DNA from: Bacillus subtilis
GTDB taxonomy: Bacteria; Bacillota; Bacilli; Bacillales; Bacillaceae_C
NCBI RefSeq assembly: GCF_008764245.1
Contig: NZ_VTQV01000003.1
Span: forward strand, 1 to 64,000
Direction of reading: 5' to 3'
DNA: 64,000 nucleotides
Positions within the stretch are counted from its first letter, which is position 1. Each line of letters opens with the position of its first letter. A model generated the notes under the pieces. That model made no database searches and had not been told where the DNA came from. It saw nothing but the letters and a program-made list of their open reading frames with translations. Shown here in pieces: positions 55,756 through 63,206 of this stretch. The position numbers and the translations under genes are program-made.

Positions 55756-56397
55756 ATGAGAGCAATAAATACAGCACTGGAATGGATCACAAGACTAGCC
55801 TTTTTAAATATTTTGTGGATCTTTTTTTCGGCCATCGGATTGATTGTTGCGGGACTTTTTCCGGCTACAGCTGCCACATTTGCTGTCGCGCGCAAATGGG
55901 CCATGGGTCAAACTGATGTCGCTGTTTTCAAAACGTTTTGGGCATCATACAAAAAAGAATTTATGAAAAGTAATATTCTCGGCTATTTATCACTATTGGG
56001 CGGTTATATTCTGTATCTCGATTTCGTTTATCTTACGGTGTCGCCAAGTAATATGACAGTGATCTTAACGATCCCGTTTCTTATTATCGGATTTATTTAT
56101 GTCTTAACGTTATTTTATGTGTTTCCCACCTTCGTACATTATGATCAAAAGATTCTTCAAGTCATGAAAAATTCCTTTTTTGTCATGATCATGAACCCAC
56201 TGCCCACTCTTGCGATGCTCGTTGGAACTTTTGGGATTAGCTTTATTTTATGGAAATTCCAAGGATTAGCGATCTTCTTTAGTATGAGCGTATTCGCCAT
56301 TGTGATCATGATTCCTGCCCAACGTGCATTTGAAAAAATCAACAAAAAACAAGCGATCTATTCACGCAGACAATCGTTAGAAAGGCTTTCCAAATAA
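55756..56397 (+). CDS. YesL-like DUF624 membrane protein (second copy)
   Basis: 213 residues, about five membrane segments, with the family stretch AGLFPATAATFAVARKWAMG near residue 33. A GGAAGGAGG ribosome site precedes the ATG. As at 13.3 kb, the gene belongs to a sugar importer/YesMN neighbourhood, here at the end of importer 3. Function unknown; a role in sensing or transport is only suggested by repeated gene context. Confidence 0.82.
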   Translation: MRAINTALEWITRLAFLNILWIFFSAIGLIVAGLFPATAATFAVARKWAMGQTDVAVFKTFWASYKKEFMKSNILGYLSLLGGYILYLDFVYLTVSPSNMTVILTIPFLIIGFIYVLTLFYVFPTFVHYDQKILQVMKNSFFVMIMNPLPTLAMLVGTFGISFILWKFQGLAIFFSMSVFAIVIMIPAQRAFEKINKKQAIYSRRQSLERLSK

Positions 56398-56423
56398 TTC
56401 AAACTTCGCTAAAATAAAGCTAC

Positions 56424-56443
56424 GGGGACGATCTATCGTCTCC
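56424..56443. terminator. Hairpin upstream of comFA
   Basis: GGGGACGAT pairs with ATCGTCTCC around CT, with one G-T pair. It is followed after eight bases by TTTTTT. It could end the importer 3/yesL transcript just before comFA. Confidence 0.55.
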
Positions 56444-56467
56444 AACGAACTTTTTTGAGGTGATACA

Positions 56468-57877
56468 TTGAAAAAACATTCTCCAGATCTACAAAAGTTC
56501 CTCTTAGGCCGCTCGTTATTACTCCAAGAAATCCCCTTTCCAGAAAACATCATCCAAGATCATCTCCAACATGGTTTTGTGAAGAAAGCTCCAGGAATCA
56601 CTGGTAAGAATGGCACTTTTCTATGCCAACGCTGTCACAATCGCAAACAACGTTTATTTGCGACATTTCCATGTGCTTGTTGTGGGGTAGAAAGTCATTA
56701 TTGTCGAAATTGCATTAAAATGGGACGTGTATCTACATGTACGTCGCTTTATAGTTGGAGCGGTCCTGCTGTAGATTGGGCCAGTGTCTTGCCCCCTTTA
56801 AAAGAAGGCGAAACACAAAGTCATTTGGTCTGGGATGGCACTTTATCTAAAGGACAAAAGGAAGCCTCGTTGGCTGTCATAGAAGCGGTTCGCTCCCATT
56901 CTGAGTTTCTTTGTTGGGCCGTTTGTGGAGCGGGAAAAACAGAGGTTTTATTTGCTGGGATTGATGAGGCGTTAAAAAGGAAACAGAGAGTATGTGTGGC
57001 TACACCGAGAACAGATGTCGTCCTGGAATTAGCGCCACGGTTTCAAAAGGTTTTTCCCCGTATTCAAGTTGCGGCTCTATATGGTGGCAGTGAAGATCGC
57101 CATCTTTTTGCCCCGCTGACGATCTCTACGACTCATCAATTATATCGTTTTGCACAGGCTTTTGATGTTGTGATTGTCGATGAAGTTGATGCCTTTCCTT
57201 TTTCATATGATCAAAGTTTGCAAGCAGCCGTCCAAAAAGCTGCCAAGCCCCAATCTGCCCGCATCTTTTTAACGGCGACCCCTTCGGAAAAATGGCAGCG
57301 CGAGTGTAAGTATGGGAAACGAAACCATATCAAAATCCCTGCCCGTTATCATCGCCATCCCCTACCAATTCCTATGTTCAAGTGGTGTGGAAATTGGCCA
57401 AAATCATTCGCAAAAGGCAAAATCCCATCGATTGTTAAAAAATGGGTGCAAACAAGACTAGACCAAAATAAACAAGCCCTCGTTTTCCTGCCAGATATTC
57501 ATTTAATGGAGAAAGCTTTACCCCTATTTCAACAATTAGATCCAAGAATAGATTCTGTTCATGCCGAAGACCCTGATCGCAAGCAAAAGGTTGAAAAAAT
57601 GAGAAACAGAGAAACACCCCTTCTCTTAACGACCACCATTTTAGAAAGAGGCGTCACCTTTCCGAATATTGATGTCGCTGTCTTAGGGGCGGAGGATGAT
57701 ATTTTTACAGAAGCCGCGCTTGTGCAAATTTCTGGTCGAGTCGGAAGAAGTGCTGATTTCCCAAAAGGAAATATTACATTTTTTCATTATGGCCGGACGA
57801 AGGCGATGATTCGCGCGCTCACTCATATCGATCAAATGAATCAAGAGGCGAGAAAGAAAGGGTTGATTGATTCATGA
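56468..57877 (+). CDS. comFA: Late-competence DNA-uptake helicase ComFA
   Basis: 469 residues, close to the B. subtilis length. A four-cysteine zinc region (CQRCHNR...CACCGVESHYCRNC, about 55-85) is followed by a DEAD/DEAH-like ATPase with Walker A CGAGKTEVLF, VIVDEVDAFPF, LTATPS and a C-terminal helicase domain ending ISGRVGRSADFPKG. ComFA supports import of single-stranded DNA during transformation. The start is TTG with GAGGTGATA upstream. comFC overlaps by four bases; comFB, present between them in B. subtilis, is absent. Regulation by ComK is likely in principle, but no K-box is evident. Confidence 0.96.
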   Translation: MKKHSPDLQKFLLGRSLLLQEIPFPENIIQDHLQHGFVKKAPGITGKNGTFLCQRCHNRKQRLFATFPCACCGVESHYCRNCIKMGRVSTCTSLYSWSGPAVDWASVLPPLKEGETQSHLVWDGTLSKGQKEASLAVIEAVRSHSEFLCWAVCGAGKTEVLFAGIDEALKRKQRVCVATPRTDVVLELAPRFQKVFPRIQVAALYGGSEDRHLFAPLTISTTHQLYRFAQAFDVVIVDEVDAFPFSYDQSLQAAVQKAAKPQSARIFLTATPSEKWQRECKYGKRNHIKIPARYHRHPLPIPMFKWCGNWPKSFAKGKIPSIVKKWVQTRLDQNKQALVFLPDIHLMEKALPLFQQLDPRIDSVHAEDPDRKQKVEKMRNRETPLLLTTTILERGVTFPNIDVAVLGAEDDIFTEAALVQISGRVGRSADFPKGNITFFHYGRTKAMIRALTHIDQMNQEARKKGLIDS

Positions 57878-58584
57878 ATGATTATTGTTTAGTTTGTGAC
57901 AGCCACCTGAAAAGAGAGTTGACATGGACAAACCTCCTCTTCCCGTCCGCACTACCTCCAATATGTGCCACATGTGAAGCGAAACTCCAACCCATTACAG
58001 GAGAACGCTGCCGAATATGTTCCCGTTCTCTAGCGACATTAAATAAAAAATTCATAAAAGAAGATCTGTGCATGGATTGTGTTCGTTGGGAACAAGATCC
58101 GCATTGGGCCAATTGTCTCAAACAAAATCTCTCTATCTATCATTACAATGAATTTTTAAAAGAAGTTATCGCCCTTTTCAAATTCCGTGGCGATTATATT
58201 TTAGCTGAAATATTTGCTCAAACTCTAGCAAAAGAATTGGATAAACTTTCATTCGATTTCATTGTCGCTATTCCTTTAAGTGAAGAACGTTTACAAGAAA
58301 GGGGATTTAATCAAGCGGAAGCCCTTGCCCGAATGGCCGGGCAGAAAACGAAGGATTATTTAAAAAGAATCCATACAGAAAAACAATCGAAAAAATCACG
58401 CGGTGAAAGACTAAAACAAAAACAAATTTTCCAGTTTCAAGGCAATCACGAGGAGATCAAAGGGAAAAACATTGCTCTAATCGATGATATTTACACGACT
58501 GGGACCACATTACGACAGGCTGCGAAGGTATTGAAAAAGGAAGGAGCGAAAAGAATTTATTCACTTACCTTGGCGCGGGGATGA
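57874..58584 (+). CDS. comFC: ComFC, phosphoribosyltransferase-fold competence protein
   Basis: 236 residues. Two N-terminal zinc-binding cysteine pairs (YCLVCDSH, ICATC, CRICSRSL, LCMDC) precede a type I phosphoribosyltransferase domain with the PRPP loop ALIDDIYTTGTTL near residue 205. Required for transformation in several Bacillota; enzymatic activity is not established. Its ATG overlaps the comFA stop (ATGA). Confidence 0.95.
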   Translation: MNDYCLVCDSHLKRELTWTNLLFPSALPPICATCEAKLQPITGERCRICSRSLATLNKKFIKEDLCMDCVRWEQDPHWANCLKQNLSIYHYNEFLKEVIALFKFRGDYILAEIFAQTLAKELDKLSFDFIVAIPLSEERLQERGFNQAEALARMAGQKTKDYLKRIHTEKQSKKSRGERLKQKQIFQFQGNHEEIKGKNIALIDDIYTTGTTLRQAAKVLKKEGAKRIYSLTLARG

Positions 58585-58617
58585 ATGATGTGGATTGTAC
58601 TCCCCTTCAAAAAGTCG

Positions 58618-58644
58618 TAAACAACCCAATCTTTATGTCGATAT
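58618..58644 (+). promoter_or_regulatory. Sigma-D-like promoter upstream of yvyF
   Basis: TAAA, 15 bp, then GTCGATAT, one mismatch from the GCCGATAT -10 of flagellar sigma-D promoters. It lies about 180 bp before yvyF and 34 bp after the comFC stop, and would give flagellar control separate from comF. Confidence 0.5.
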
Positions 58645-58826
58645 AAAAAGTAAATAAAGCGAGAAAGTCAATTAGTTAGGGGACTTTCTCCTTCACCGAT
58701 TAAAAAAGCAAACTTTATTTGGAATATATGAGTTGGTCAGTGCAATGTAACCAACTTCTCGAAGGCCTAAACGAACGTTTACCGCCAGTTAACTATGAGA
58801 TAAAATGAAAAGAGTGGGGGATTTTC

Positions 58827-59234
58827 ATGGACTTATTAAATTGTCCAAATTGCGGGAAGATCTATGTAAATCATTCCGTGCGCGATGTTTGTGATGAGTG
58901 CTACCGGAAAGAGGAAGCCGATTATGAACAGGTCTATCGTTTTTTACGCAAAAGGGAAAATCGTGCAGCCACGATTGAGACGATTGCACATACGACTGGT
59001 GTGAAGGAAGATTTATTATACAAATGGGTGCGGAAAGGGCGATTGCATGCGGCTCAATTTCCTAATCTCGGTTATCCTTGTGAGCGTTGTGGTAAACTAA
59101 TTAAAGAGGGAAAGCTATGTGAGCCATGCTCGACAGGACTTAAGGAGGAGCTAACTCGATTTGAAAAGGAAAAAGAACGGCATGAAGAACTAAGTAAGGT
59201 CGTTTATTATTCACAAGATCAACGAAAAAAGTAA
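58827..59234 (+). CDS. yvyF: Flagellar operon protein YvyF
   Basis: 135 residues. CPNCGKIY and CDECYRKE form an N-terminal zinc site, and CERCGKLIKEGKLCEPC a second near residue 90. Between them is a MerR/HTH-like segment (TIETIAHTTGVKEDLLYKWVRKGRL). It is the conserved protein encoded before flgM in Bacillus. Its role is likely regulatory in flagellar gene expression but is not well defined. A GTGGGGGAT site precedes the ATG. Confidence 0.9.
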   Translation: MDLLNCPNCGKIYVNHSVRDVCDECYRKEEADYEQVYRFLRKRENRAATIETIAHTTGVKEDLLYKWVRKGRLHAAQFPNLGYPCERCGKLIKEGKLCEPCSTGLKEELTRFEKEKERHEELSKVVYYSQDQRKK

Positions 59235-59270
59235 CGAAAAAAATAGTGAATTTCACCTAGCAAAAGGATC

Positions 59271-59297
59271 TAAATAAATCGAGGCGTTTACCGATAT
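59271..59297 (+). promoter_or_regulatory. Sigma-D promoter of flgM
   Basis: TAAA at 59271-59274, 15 bp spacer, then ACCGATAT at 59290-59297. This closely fits TAAA-N15-GCCGATAT. It lies 36 bp before the flgM start codon. FlgM is the anti-sigma-D factor, so this gives negative feedback, as known in B. subtilis. Confidence 0.78.
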
Positions 59298-59332
59298 TAA
59301 TGATACAGATGAAAAAAGAGGGAGGGAATGAA

Positions 59333-59590
59333 ATGAAAATTAATCCTTTTCGGCACGTCGAAAATAATCCATATCAAAGACAAGCCCATAAAAAAGAAGG
59401 ATCTGAATCTAGTCAAAAGACAGATAAAGTTGAAATTTCCTCCGAGGCCCAAAAGATGCAAAATACTCCATCAGTTGTGAAGGAAAGAGAATTGCGTGTC
59501 GCCGAATTAAAACGACAAGTGCAGACTGGAACTTACGAGGTCGATCCGCAAGAAGTCGCAAAAGGCATCGCCAAGTTTTTTGATCTCTAG
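59333..59590 (+). CDS. flgM: Anti-sigma factor FlgM
   Basis: About 85 residues. An N-terminal unstructured part (MKINPFRHVENNPYQRQ) leads to DKVEISSEAQKMQ and the conserved C-terminal helices ERELRVAELKRQVQTGTYEVDPQEVAKGIAKFF. It binds and inhibits sigma-D until hook completion. ATG at 59333 with GAGGGAGGG upstream is preferred over the further start at 59300. flgN, flgK and flgL, which follow flgM in B. subtilis, are not here; a repeat element comes next. Confidence 0.95.
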   Translation: MKINPFRHVENNPYQRQAHKKEGSESSQKTDKVEISSEAQKMQNTPSVVKERELRVAELKRQVQTGTYEVDPQEVAKGIAKFFDL

Positions 59591-59699
59591 GATGGGGATT
59601 GGTTGCTTGGTTGCGGATAATATTTGAATATAGGTACCGAACGGATTCGAAGATAGCTCAAGGAAGAGCGAAAATAACAGGGGGATTTTTATAGTGCGT

Positions 59700-59961
59700 G
59701 TTCAAAAAGGAGGATAAAAAGGACCTGTCGGCTAAAGGCGCTGACATCCTGTCAGCAACGCCGACACTAGCACATCCTGTGCGTCGAAAGTTCGAGGCGG
59801 CGAAGCCTTCGAGCAGCGGACTTGTACAGGATGTACTGACTTCTGCGTTGCCCACAGGACGTGGGCGAATTTAGCAGAAGCTCCTTATCCTGATACATGA
59901 GGAGCGGAGAAGCAAGCCAACGAAGAAATTCGCAGCGTCATTTTTACCGGACTTTTTGAAC
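59700..59961. mobile_element. 262-bp MITE-like element with multiple hairpins
   Basis: Bounded by inverted GTTCAAAAAG and CTTTTTGAAC. Inside are four small hairpins: CTGACA-TCC-TGTCAG (59741), GCACA-TCC-TGTGC (59770), GTACA-GGA-TGTAC (59824) and CCCAC-AGGAC-GTGGG (59851). The last is enclosed by CTTCTGC/GCAGAAG. A GGC/GCC stem near 59795 and GCTCCT/AGGAGC near 59879 are also present. No protein is encoded. A shorter copy is cut at the window start (1-58). It is probably a non-autonomous dispersed element, possibly transcribed. It forms most of the 592-bp gap between flgM and the FliK-like gene. Confidence 0.8.
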
Positions 59962-60035
59962 ATCCTCTTATAGAAGTGGTGTGATCTCGCTTCTATGTAT
60001 CCCCTTGCATCACTATGCCATCATCCGGAGGTTAG

Positions 60036-60097
60036 GGAATTTGCACCAGTCAAATGGGGATTTCCGCAATCCGCGGAAAGAAGCGAATTCCTTTTTT
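60036..60097 (+). terminator. Extended terminator upstream of the FliK-like gene
   Basis: GGAATTTGC pairs with GCGAATTCC, and TTTCCGC/GCGGAAA forms an inner hairpin. TTTTTT follows directly. It would end transcripts from flgM or the repeat element. Confidence 0.72.
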
Positions 60098-60182
60098 AAT
60101 TGAGTAAAGAAGGATACTGCAGTTAACCTACGGAATCCATTTAAATCGTTACAGCTAGTGAGAGAAAAAGGGATGTGAAAAA

Positions 60183-62381
60183 ATGCAGGTACAAAATGAA
60201 GGACAGACCGCGATTTTGCCGCAAATAGATGTAACGGATACGGTCAAGGAGGGTGGAACCTATTCCGTCAATGTGAAAGAAAAACTTGCAGGAAAGGAAG
60301 CCCTTATTCAAGTAAAAGGCCAAGAAATGAAGGTGCAATATGAGGGGAAACTTCCGGATTCTGGAAATGTGCGGCTGCAAATAACGGATCTGAAAACTGA
60401 ACCCCCGACTGTGAAGGTGGTACCTGAAAAGCCACTACCAAACCCGTCGCAGACATCTGCCCTTCCCGAGGGAACAAGGCAAGCCATTCAAATTTTACAG
60501 CAACAGCAAATTCCGATCACACGTGAAATGTTGCAGACGATCCAGAAATTTATGGAGAAGGCGGATGGAACGACCGAGCAAAAACTGGCCACATTTCGGC
60601 AGATGGCGAATAAAAATTTAGACTTTACAACAAGCCAGTTGAAGGCTGTACATGAAGCTTTACATGGTACAAAATTGGGGGAAGTATTGAATGGGCTTGT
60701 GTCGAAAGAGCCTTTATCAGGGACAAGTGTAGAACGGCGAGATGCGGCTCGCTTGGTCGATGTTTTAAAAAACTTACAACAACAAGGCTCACCAGAAAAA
60801 GCTCGACTCACACAAGAAATCATTCGCTTTTTACAAACAGGTGGGAGTGAAAGTCAGGCTCTTAAAATGATCGAAGCGGAATTTGCGGCAGAGCTAAAGG
60901 GAAATCCTGAATTGGCGAAAGTGGTGGCGAGTTTACGGACAGCCTTTCCTTCTGTTATCCTTTCACAAACCGATGCGGAACAAGAAATACCGATGATTTC
61001 ACCGCAAAAAGCCTTTATTGAAAAGGCACTTTCCCAGGTGAAAAAGCAACCGCAATTGGAGCGGATTTTTGCGACACTCCAAAAGGAAATGGATATTTTA
61101 TCAGTCCATCAGCAACAGGCTCTGGAAGAGACGATCGGAAAAGCGGAACAACTATTGACAACTGGAAAAGAATTAGCGGCACGTCAGGTGCTTGCTGAAG
61201 GTTTGACAGCCTTAGAAACCGAGCAACCGATCCAAGTGAATACAGGAGCGAACCCGGCTTATCAATTGAGTGAGGAATTCTTAGCAACAATTCCTGCTTC
61301 ATCACGAGATCTAATTGTCACGACGATCACGAAGAAGATGTCCCAGGCGGCTCTTGATTTTAAAGCCGTGCAACGAGATATTTCGAATGCCCTCTATACA
61401 GCGGAGAAAATGGTGCAGCAATCTCCTATACTCGCAAGGCCATCATTGGAAACAGCGATCAAACAGCTTGATCAAGCGATTTTAAAAAGTGATTTCATGC
61501 TGTATATGGATATGACGACGGAGAAAAAGTTATTGCAGGCAAGCTCGCAACTGCATGAAGCGAAAAAATGGTTGACAAAAGGCGAGCGTGGAAAGGCCAG
61601 TGAGATTGTTCAGCAAGTAAGAACAACCGTGGACAAAATCATCTTTCAGCCCTCGGATCAAAAGGTGAAGCATTTTGTGGCGAAGCAATGGGCCGATTTG
61701 CGGGAGGAGCCAATAGCCAGGCAATTATGGCGTACAATTGAGGAACCACAACAAGCCATACGCCAGGAACCAACGGCTAGACATGCGCTTGAATACATAA
61801 GACAGCTCGGCTTAACACGTGAATCGGAGTTTGCTCAAAATCTATTAAATGGTAAAACTCATGAGGCCGATTCATCCCTTAAGCAAGTGCTGATGAAATT
61901 AGCGGAGAGCCATGGGACCGGTCAGAAGGCTGAACAGGCTTTGCAAAATATGACCGGTCAACAATTGCTCAGTAAGCCCGATGCATCTGGATTACAAACG
62001 CTAATGTTTACCCTGCCGCTCATCTTGCGGGAACAGGTGGAAAATGTAAAAGTTTTCTTACAATCGAAACAATCTGGGCAAAAAATGGATTGGGAGAATT
62101 GTAGTCTCTACTTCTTGCTGGAAACGAAGCAGGTGGGGGATGTCGGTATACTTTTAAATGCAACCGATCGCGTATTATCCGTGACATTAAAAAATGACTC
62201 AGCCGACTTTGAACGAAAAATGACGCCATTAGTCGAAACAACAAAGGAACGCCTTCAGGAGATCGGTTACCAAGTTGGACAAATTCACTTCTCGCCATTG
62301 AAAACGGAAGAGGCGAAAGGGGATATCCCTGTAAAAAGTCAACCAACTTTTTCTGATCATGGTTATGATTATTCTGTTTAA
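60183..62381 (+). CDS. FliK-like (YlqG-type) flagellar hook-length-control-related protein
   Basis: 732 residues, no signal peptide or membrane helix, Gln/Lys-rich and mostly helical in the middle. The N-terminal 60 residues have a beta-like segment (GTYSVNVKEKLAGKEALIQVKGQEMKV). The last 170 residues (QTLMFTLPLILREQVENVKVFLQSK..., LYFLLETKQVGDVGILLNATDRVLSVTLKND) resemble the FliK C-terminal domain that measures hook length and contacts FlhB. The following gene encodes a mini-FlhB, the same pairing as ylqG-ylqH in B. subtilis. Canonical FliK is usually shorter and lies in the fla/che operon, so this is probably a paralogue. The exact role is unknown. Confidence 0.7.
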   Translation: MQVQNEGQTAILPQIDVTDTVKEGGTYSVNVKEKLAGKEALIQVKGQEMKVQYEGKLPDSGNVRLQITDLKTEPPTVKVVPEKPLPNPSQTSALPEGTRQAIQILQQQQIPITREMLQTIQKFMEKADGTTEQKLATFRQMANKNLDFTTSQLKAVHEALHGTKLGEVLNGLVSKEPLSGTSVERRDAARLVDVLKNLQQQGSPEKARLTQEIIRFLQTGGSESQALKMIEAEFAAELKGNPELAKVVASLRTAFPSVILSQTDAEQEIPMISPQKAFIEKALSQVKKQPQLERIFATLQKEMDILSVHQQQALEETIGKAEQLLTTGKELAARQVLAEGLTALETEQPIQVNTGANPAYQLSEEFLATIPASSRDLIVTTITKKMSQAALDFKAVQRDISNALYTAEKMVQQSPILARPSLETAIKQLDQAILKSDFMLYMDMTTEKKLLQASSQLHEAKKWLTKGERGKASEIVQQVRTTVDKIIFQPSDQKVKHFVAKQWADLREEPIARQLWRTIEEPQQAIRQEPTARHALEYIRQLGLTRESEFAQNLLNGKTHEADSSLKQVLMKLAESHGTGQKAEQALQNMTGQQLLSKPDASGLQTLMFTLPLILREQVENVKVFLQSKQSGQKMDWENCSLYFLLETKQVGDVGILLNATDRVLSVTLKNDSADFERKMTPLVETTKERLQEIGYQVGQIHFSPLKTEEAKGDIPVKSQPTFSDHGYDYSV

Positions 62382-62408
62382 TTTTTAATAGAAAGTGAGT
62401 GTGCGATC

Positions 62409-62708
62409 ATGCCACACTATTACAATCAAAAAATGCGCCGATTAAAAAACGGCCCATCTGCAGCGGTGCTCCGTTATGATGAGTCAGATAGCCAGCAGGC
62501 CCCTCAAGTTGTCGCCCAAGGAACAGGAGCGATGGCTGTCAAACTAATGGAAATGGCCAAAGAACATGGGATCCATATGCAAGAGGATGCGAGTCTCGTC
62601 GGGCAGTTAATGGATATTGATCTTGGTAACAATGTTCCACCGCAACTATATTCTGTGATTGCAGAAATTTTATTAATGATTGAAGAAATCGATCGAACCA
62701 CTAAATAA
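62409..62708 (+). CDS. Mini-FlhB: stand-alone FlhB/YscU cytoplasmic-domain protein (YlqH-like)
   Basis: 99 residues. It begins where the autocleaved C-terminal fragment of FlhB would begin: AAVLRYDESDSQQAPQVVAQGTGAMAVKLMEMAKEHGI, followed by DIDLGNNVPPQLYSVIAEILLMIEEI. The NPTH cleavage motif and all membrane helices of full FlhB are missing. Such short proteins can substitute for the FlhB C-terminal domain in export switching. It lies 27 bp after the FliK-like gene, suggesting the pair works together in substrate-specificity switching. Confidence 0.88.
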   Translation: MPHYYNQKMRRLKNGPSAAVLRYDESDSQQAPQVVAQGTGAMAVKLMEMAKEHGIHMQEDASLVGQLMDIDLGNNVPPQLYSVIAEILLMIEEIDRTTK

Positions 62709-62728
62709 TATGGGAAATAATCCGATAT
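62702..62728 (+). promoter_or_regulatory. Sigma-D promoter of fliS-hag
   Basis: TAAA at 62702-62705 and TCCGATAT at 62721-62728 are separated by 15 bp, the same geometry as the flgM promoter. It overlaps the end of the mini-FlhB gene and lies about 25 bp before the fliS start. Since only 22 bp separate fliS and hag, it likely drives both. Confidence 0.75.
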
Positions 62729-62752
62729 TCAATATGAATGGAGGCTAAGCAC

Positions 62753-63184
62753 TTGGACTTTTTATCAAAAGAATTGCTTTATCAAAAATCATCACAGCAA
62801 CTCACAGCCTTCCTTTATGAAGCGGGCATTCAGCAATTGCAAGAAGCCATCGCCTGTATTGAGAACGAACAATGGGCGGAAGCGAATCAGAAATTACAAA
62901 AAGTCAATGACATTATCGAAAGACTTGGAGCTGGCCTGAACTATGAAGCAGGCACGATCGCCAACCAGCTCGATACTTTATATAACTATATGGCCAATGA
63001 AGTCGTCACAGGTAACTTGAAAAAAGATGTCCAGATTCTCCAAGAAGTCCTGACGATCATGGAGCAACTGGCCACAGCCTGGACAGAAGCCATGAACATG
63101 GAAGTCAAAACCGGACAACGTGAACGCTTTAAGCAAACAAACGCCTACGAGAAAAACGTTAGAGTGATCCAACAAGGGGAATAA
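62753..63184 (+). CDS. fliS: Flagellin export chaperone FliS
   Basis: About 143 residues, all helical. SSQQLTAFLYEAGIQQLQEAIACIENEQWAEANQKLQKVNDIIERLGAGLN is a good match to the FliS helical core, followed by LYNYMANEVVTGNLKKDVQILQEVLTIMEQLATAWTEAM. FliS binds the C-terminal helix of flagellin before export. TTG at 62753 is preferred: ATGGAGGC just upstream is its ribosome site, and using that ATG would bury it. In B. subtilis fliS lies after hag and fliD; here it sits directly before hag, 22 bp apart. Confidence 0.88.
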   Translation: MDFLSKELLYQKSSQQLTAFLYEAGIQQLQEAIACIENEQWAEANQKLQKVNDIIERLGAGLNYEAGTIANQLDTLYNYMANEVVTGNLKKDVQILQEVLTIMEQLATAWTEAMNMEVKTGQRERFKQTNAYEKNVRVIQQGE

Positions 63185-63206
63185 CCAATCGGAAGGGGAA
63201 AAATCA

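Noticed and set aside
59658-59855. 65-codon minus-strand frame in the flgM-fliK gap
   Set aside because: It lies within the hairpin-rich repeat element, which is better explained by structure.
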